Origin: Palaemon carinicauda
Lineage: Eukaryota; Arthropoda; Malacostraca; Decapoda; Palaemonidae
DNA: 64,000 nt
NCBI RefSeq assembly: GCF_036898095.1
Contig: NC_090745.1
Span: 83,936,178-84,000,177, forward strand
Direction: 5' to 3'
The position numbers and the translations under genes were made by a program. Every line of letters starts with the position of its first letter. The first letter of the stretch is position 1. Positions 63,801 to 64,000 of this stretch are shown piece after piece. The notes beneath the pieces were generated by a model. The model made no database searches. It was not told where the DNA came from and saw only the letters and a list, made by a program, of their open reading frames with translations.

Positions 63801-64000
63801 GACTTGCTAAGCTACAACCGTAGTTGGAAAAGCACAATGCTATGAGCCCAGGGGCTCCAACAGGGAAAATAGGTCAGTGAGGAAAGGAAACAAGGAAAAA
63901 TTAAATATTTTAAAGACAGTGACATTAAAAATACATATCCTATATAAACTGACAAAAACTTTAACAAAAAAGGTGGAAGAGGAATAAGATAGAATAGTGT
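63801..64000. repeat. Short interspersed repeat, copy 3 (runs off the window)
   Basis: GCTAAGCTACAACCGTAGTTGG, AAGCCCAGGGGCTCCAAC-like and GAGGAAAGGAAACAAGG: the same family as 3953-4249 and 37215-37856. Confidence 0.85.

Noticed and set aside
63654..63837. Poly(Ser/Leu) or poly(Glu/Arg) protein from the GA tract
   Set aside because: It is a simple dinucleotide repeat downstream of a plausible splice donor.

Overview
This window is a retrotransposon graveyard from an animal genome, most plausibly a decapod crustacean. That assignment is an inference: the dominant repeats are DIRS-order retrotransposons (tyrosine-recombinase elements) of a type known to be abundant in decapods, in an AT-rich background with long GA and ATT microsatellites. 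There are no operons, rRNA, tRNA or CRISPR features. Almost all coding potential from 585 to 60160 belongs to seven DIRS-like copies of four families, which I call A to D. Only the two edges (1-584 and 60161-63650) look like non-element DNA, and the right edge holds the only host-gene candidate: a TATA box plus a signal-peptide exon ending in a splice donor (63391-63621).

Layout. D1 (585-8502, minus) is a nearly full-length family D copy, and a truncated second copy, D2 (8497-9795, minus), abuts it head to tail. From 9796 an old plus-strand family B element, B1, begins; it lacks its left terminus. B1 is now in three pieces (9796-16580, 25447-26140, 50995-51322). Two minus-strand family C elements opened it: C1 (16581-25446) in its 3' region and C2 (26141-50994) in its internal complementary region (ICR). 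C1 is itself broken by a 5'-truncated non-LTR (LINE) element (16834-19449) with an 8-bp target-site duplication. C2 is broken by the plus-strand family A copy A1 (27223-36122), by a 640-bp short repeat (37215-37856), and by the minus-strand family B copy B2 (42034-50623). The youngest copy, A2 (51323-60160, minus), follows the last B1 fragment.

How the elements work. All copies share one gene order: gag, then reverse transcriptase, RNase H and a methyltransferase-like segment, then a tyrosine recombinase (YR). They end in inverted terminal repeats (ITRs). Near the right end lies an ICR that is the reverse complement of the right and left termini joined together. In these elements the ICR is thought to guide formation of a circle, which YR then integrates without a target duplication. 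In A1, A2, B2, C1, C2 and D1 the predicted circle junction can be read directly against the ICR. Nested insertions allow empty sites to be reconstructed: families A, B and C enter short A/T homopolymers without duplication.

Condition. A2 has the best ORFs: complete gag and YR, full RT-RNase H-MT, ITRs differing at about two positions, and one in-frame stop upstream of RT. A1 is broken by a gag deletion, a nonsense codon and two 5-bp insertions that both read TACTGTA at a former TA, the canonical footprint of Tc1/Sleeping Beauty-type excision. The YRs of B1 (catalytic Tyr codon is a stop), C1 (catalytic Arg changed) and D1/D2 (frameshifts) are dead. Families A and B also share a short conserved ATG exon about 2 kb upstream of a gag splice-acceptor-like site, which suggests a split gag gene.
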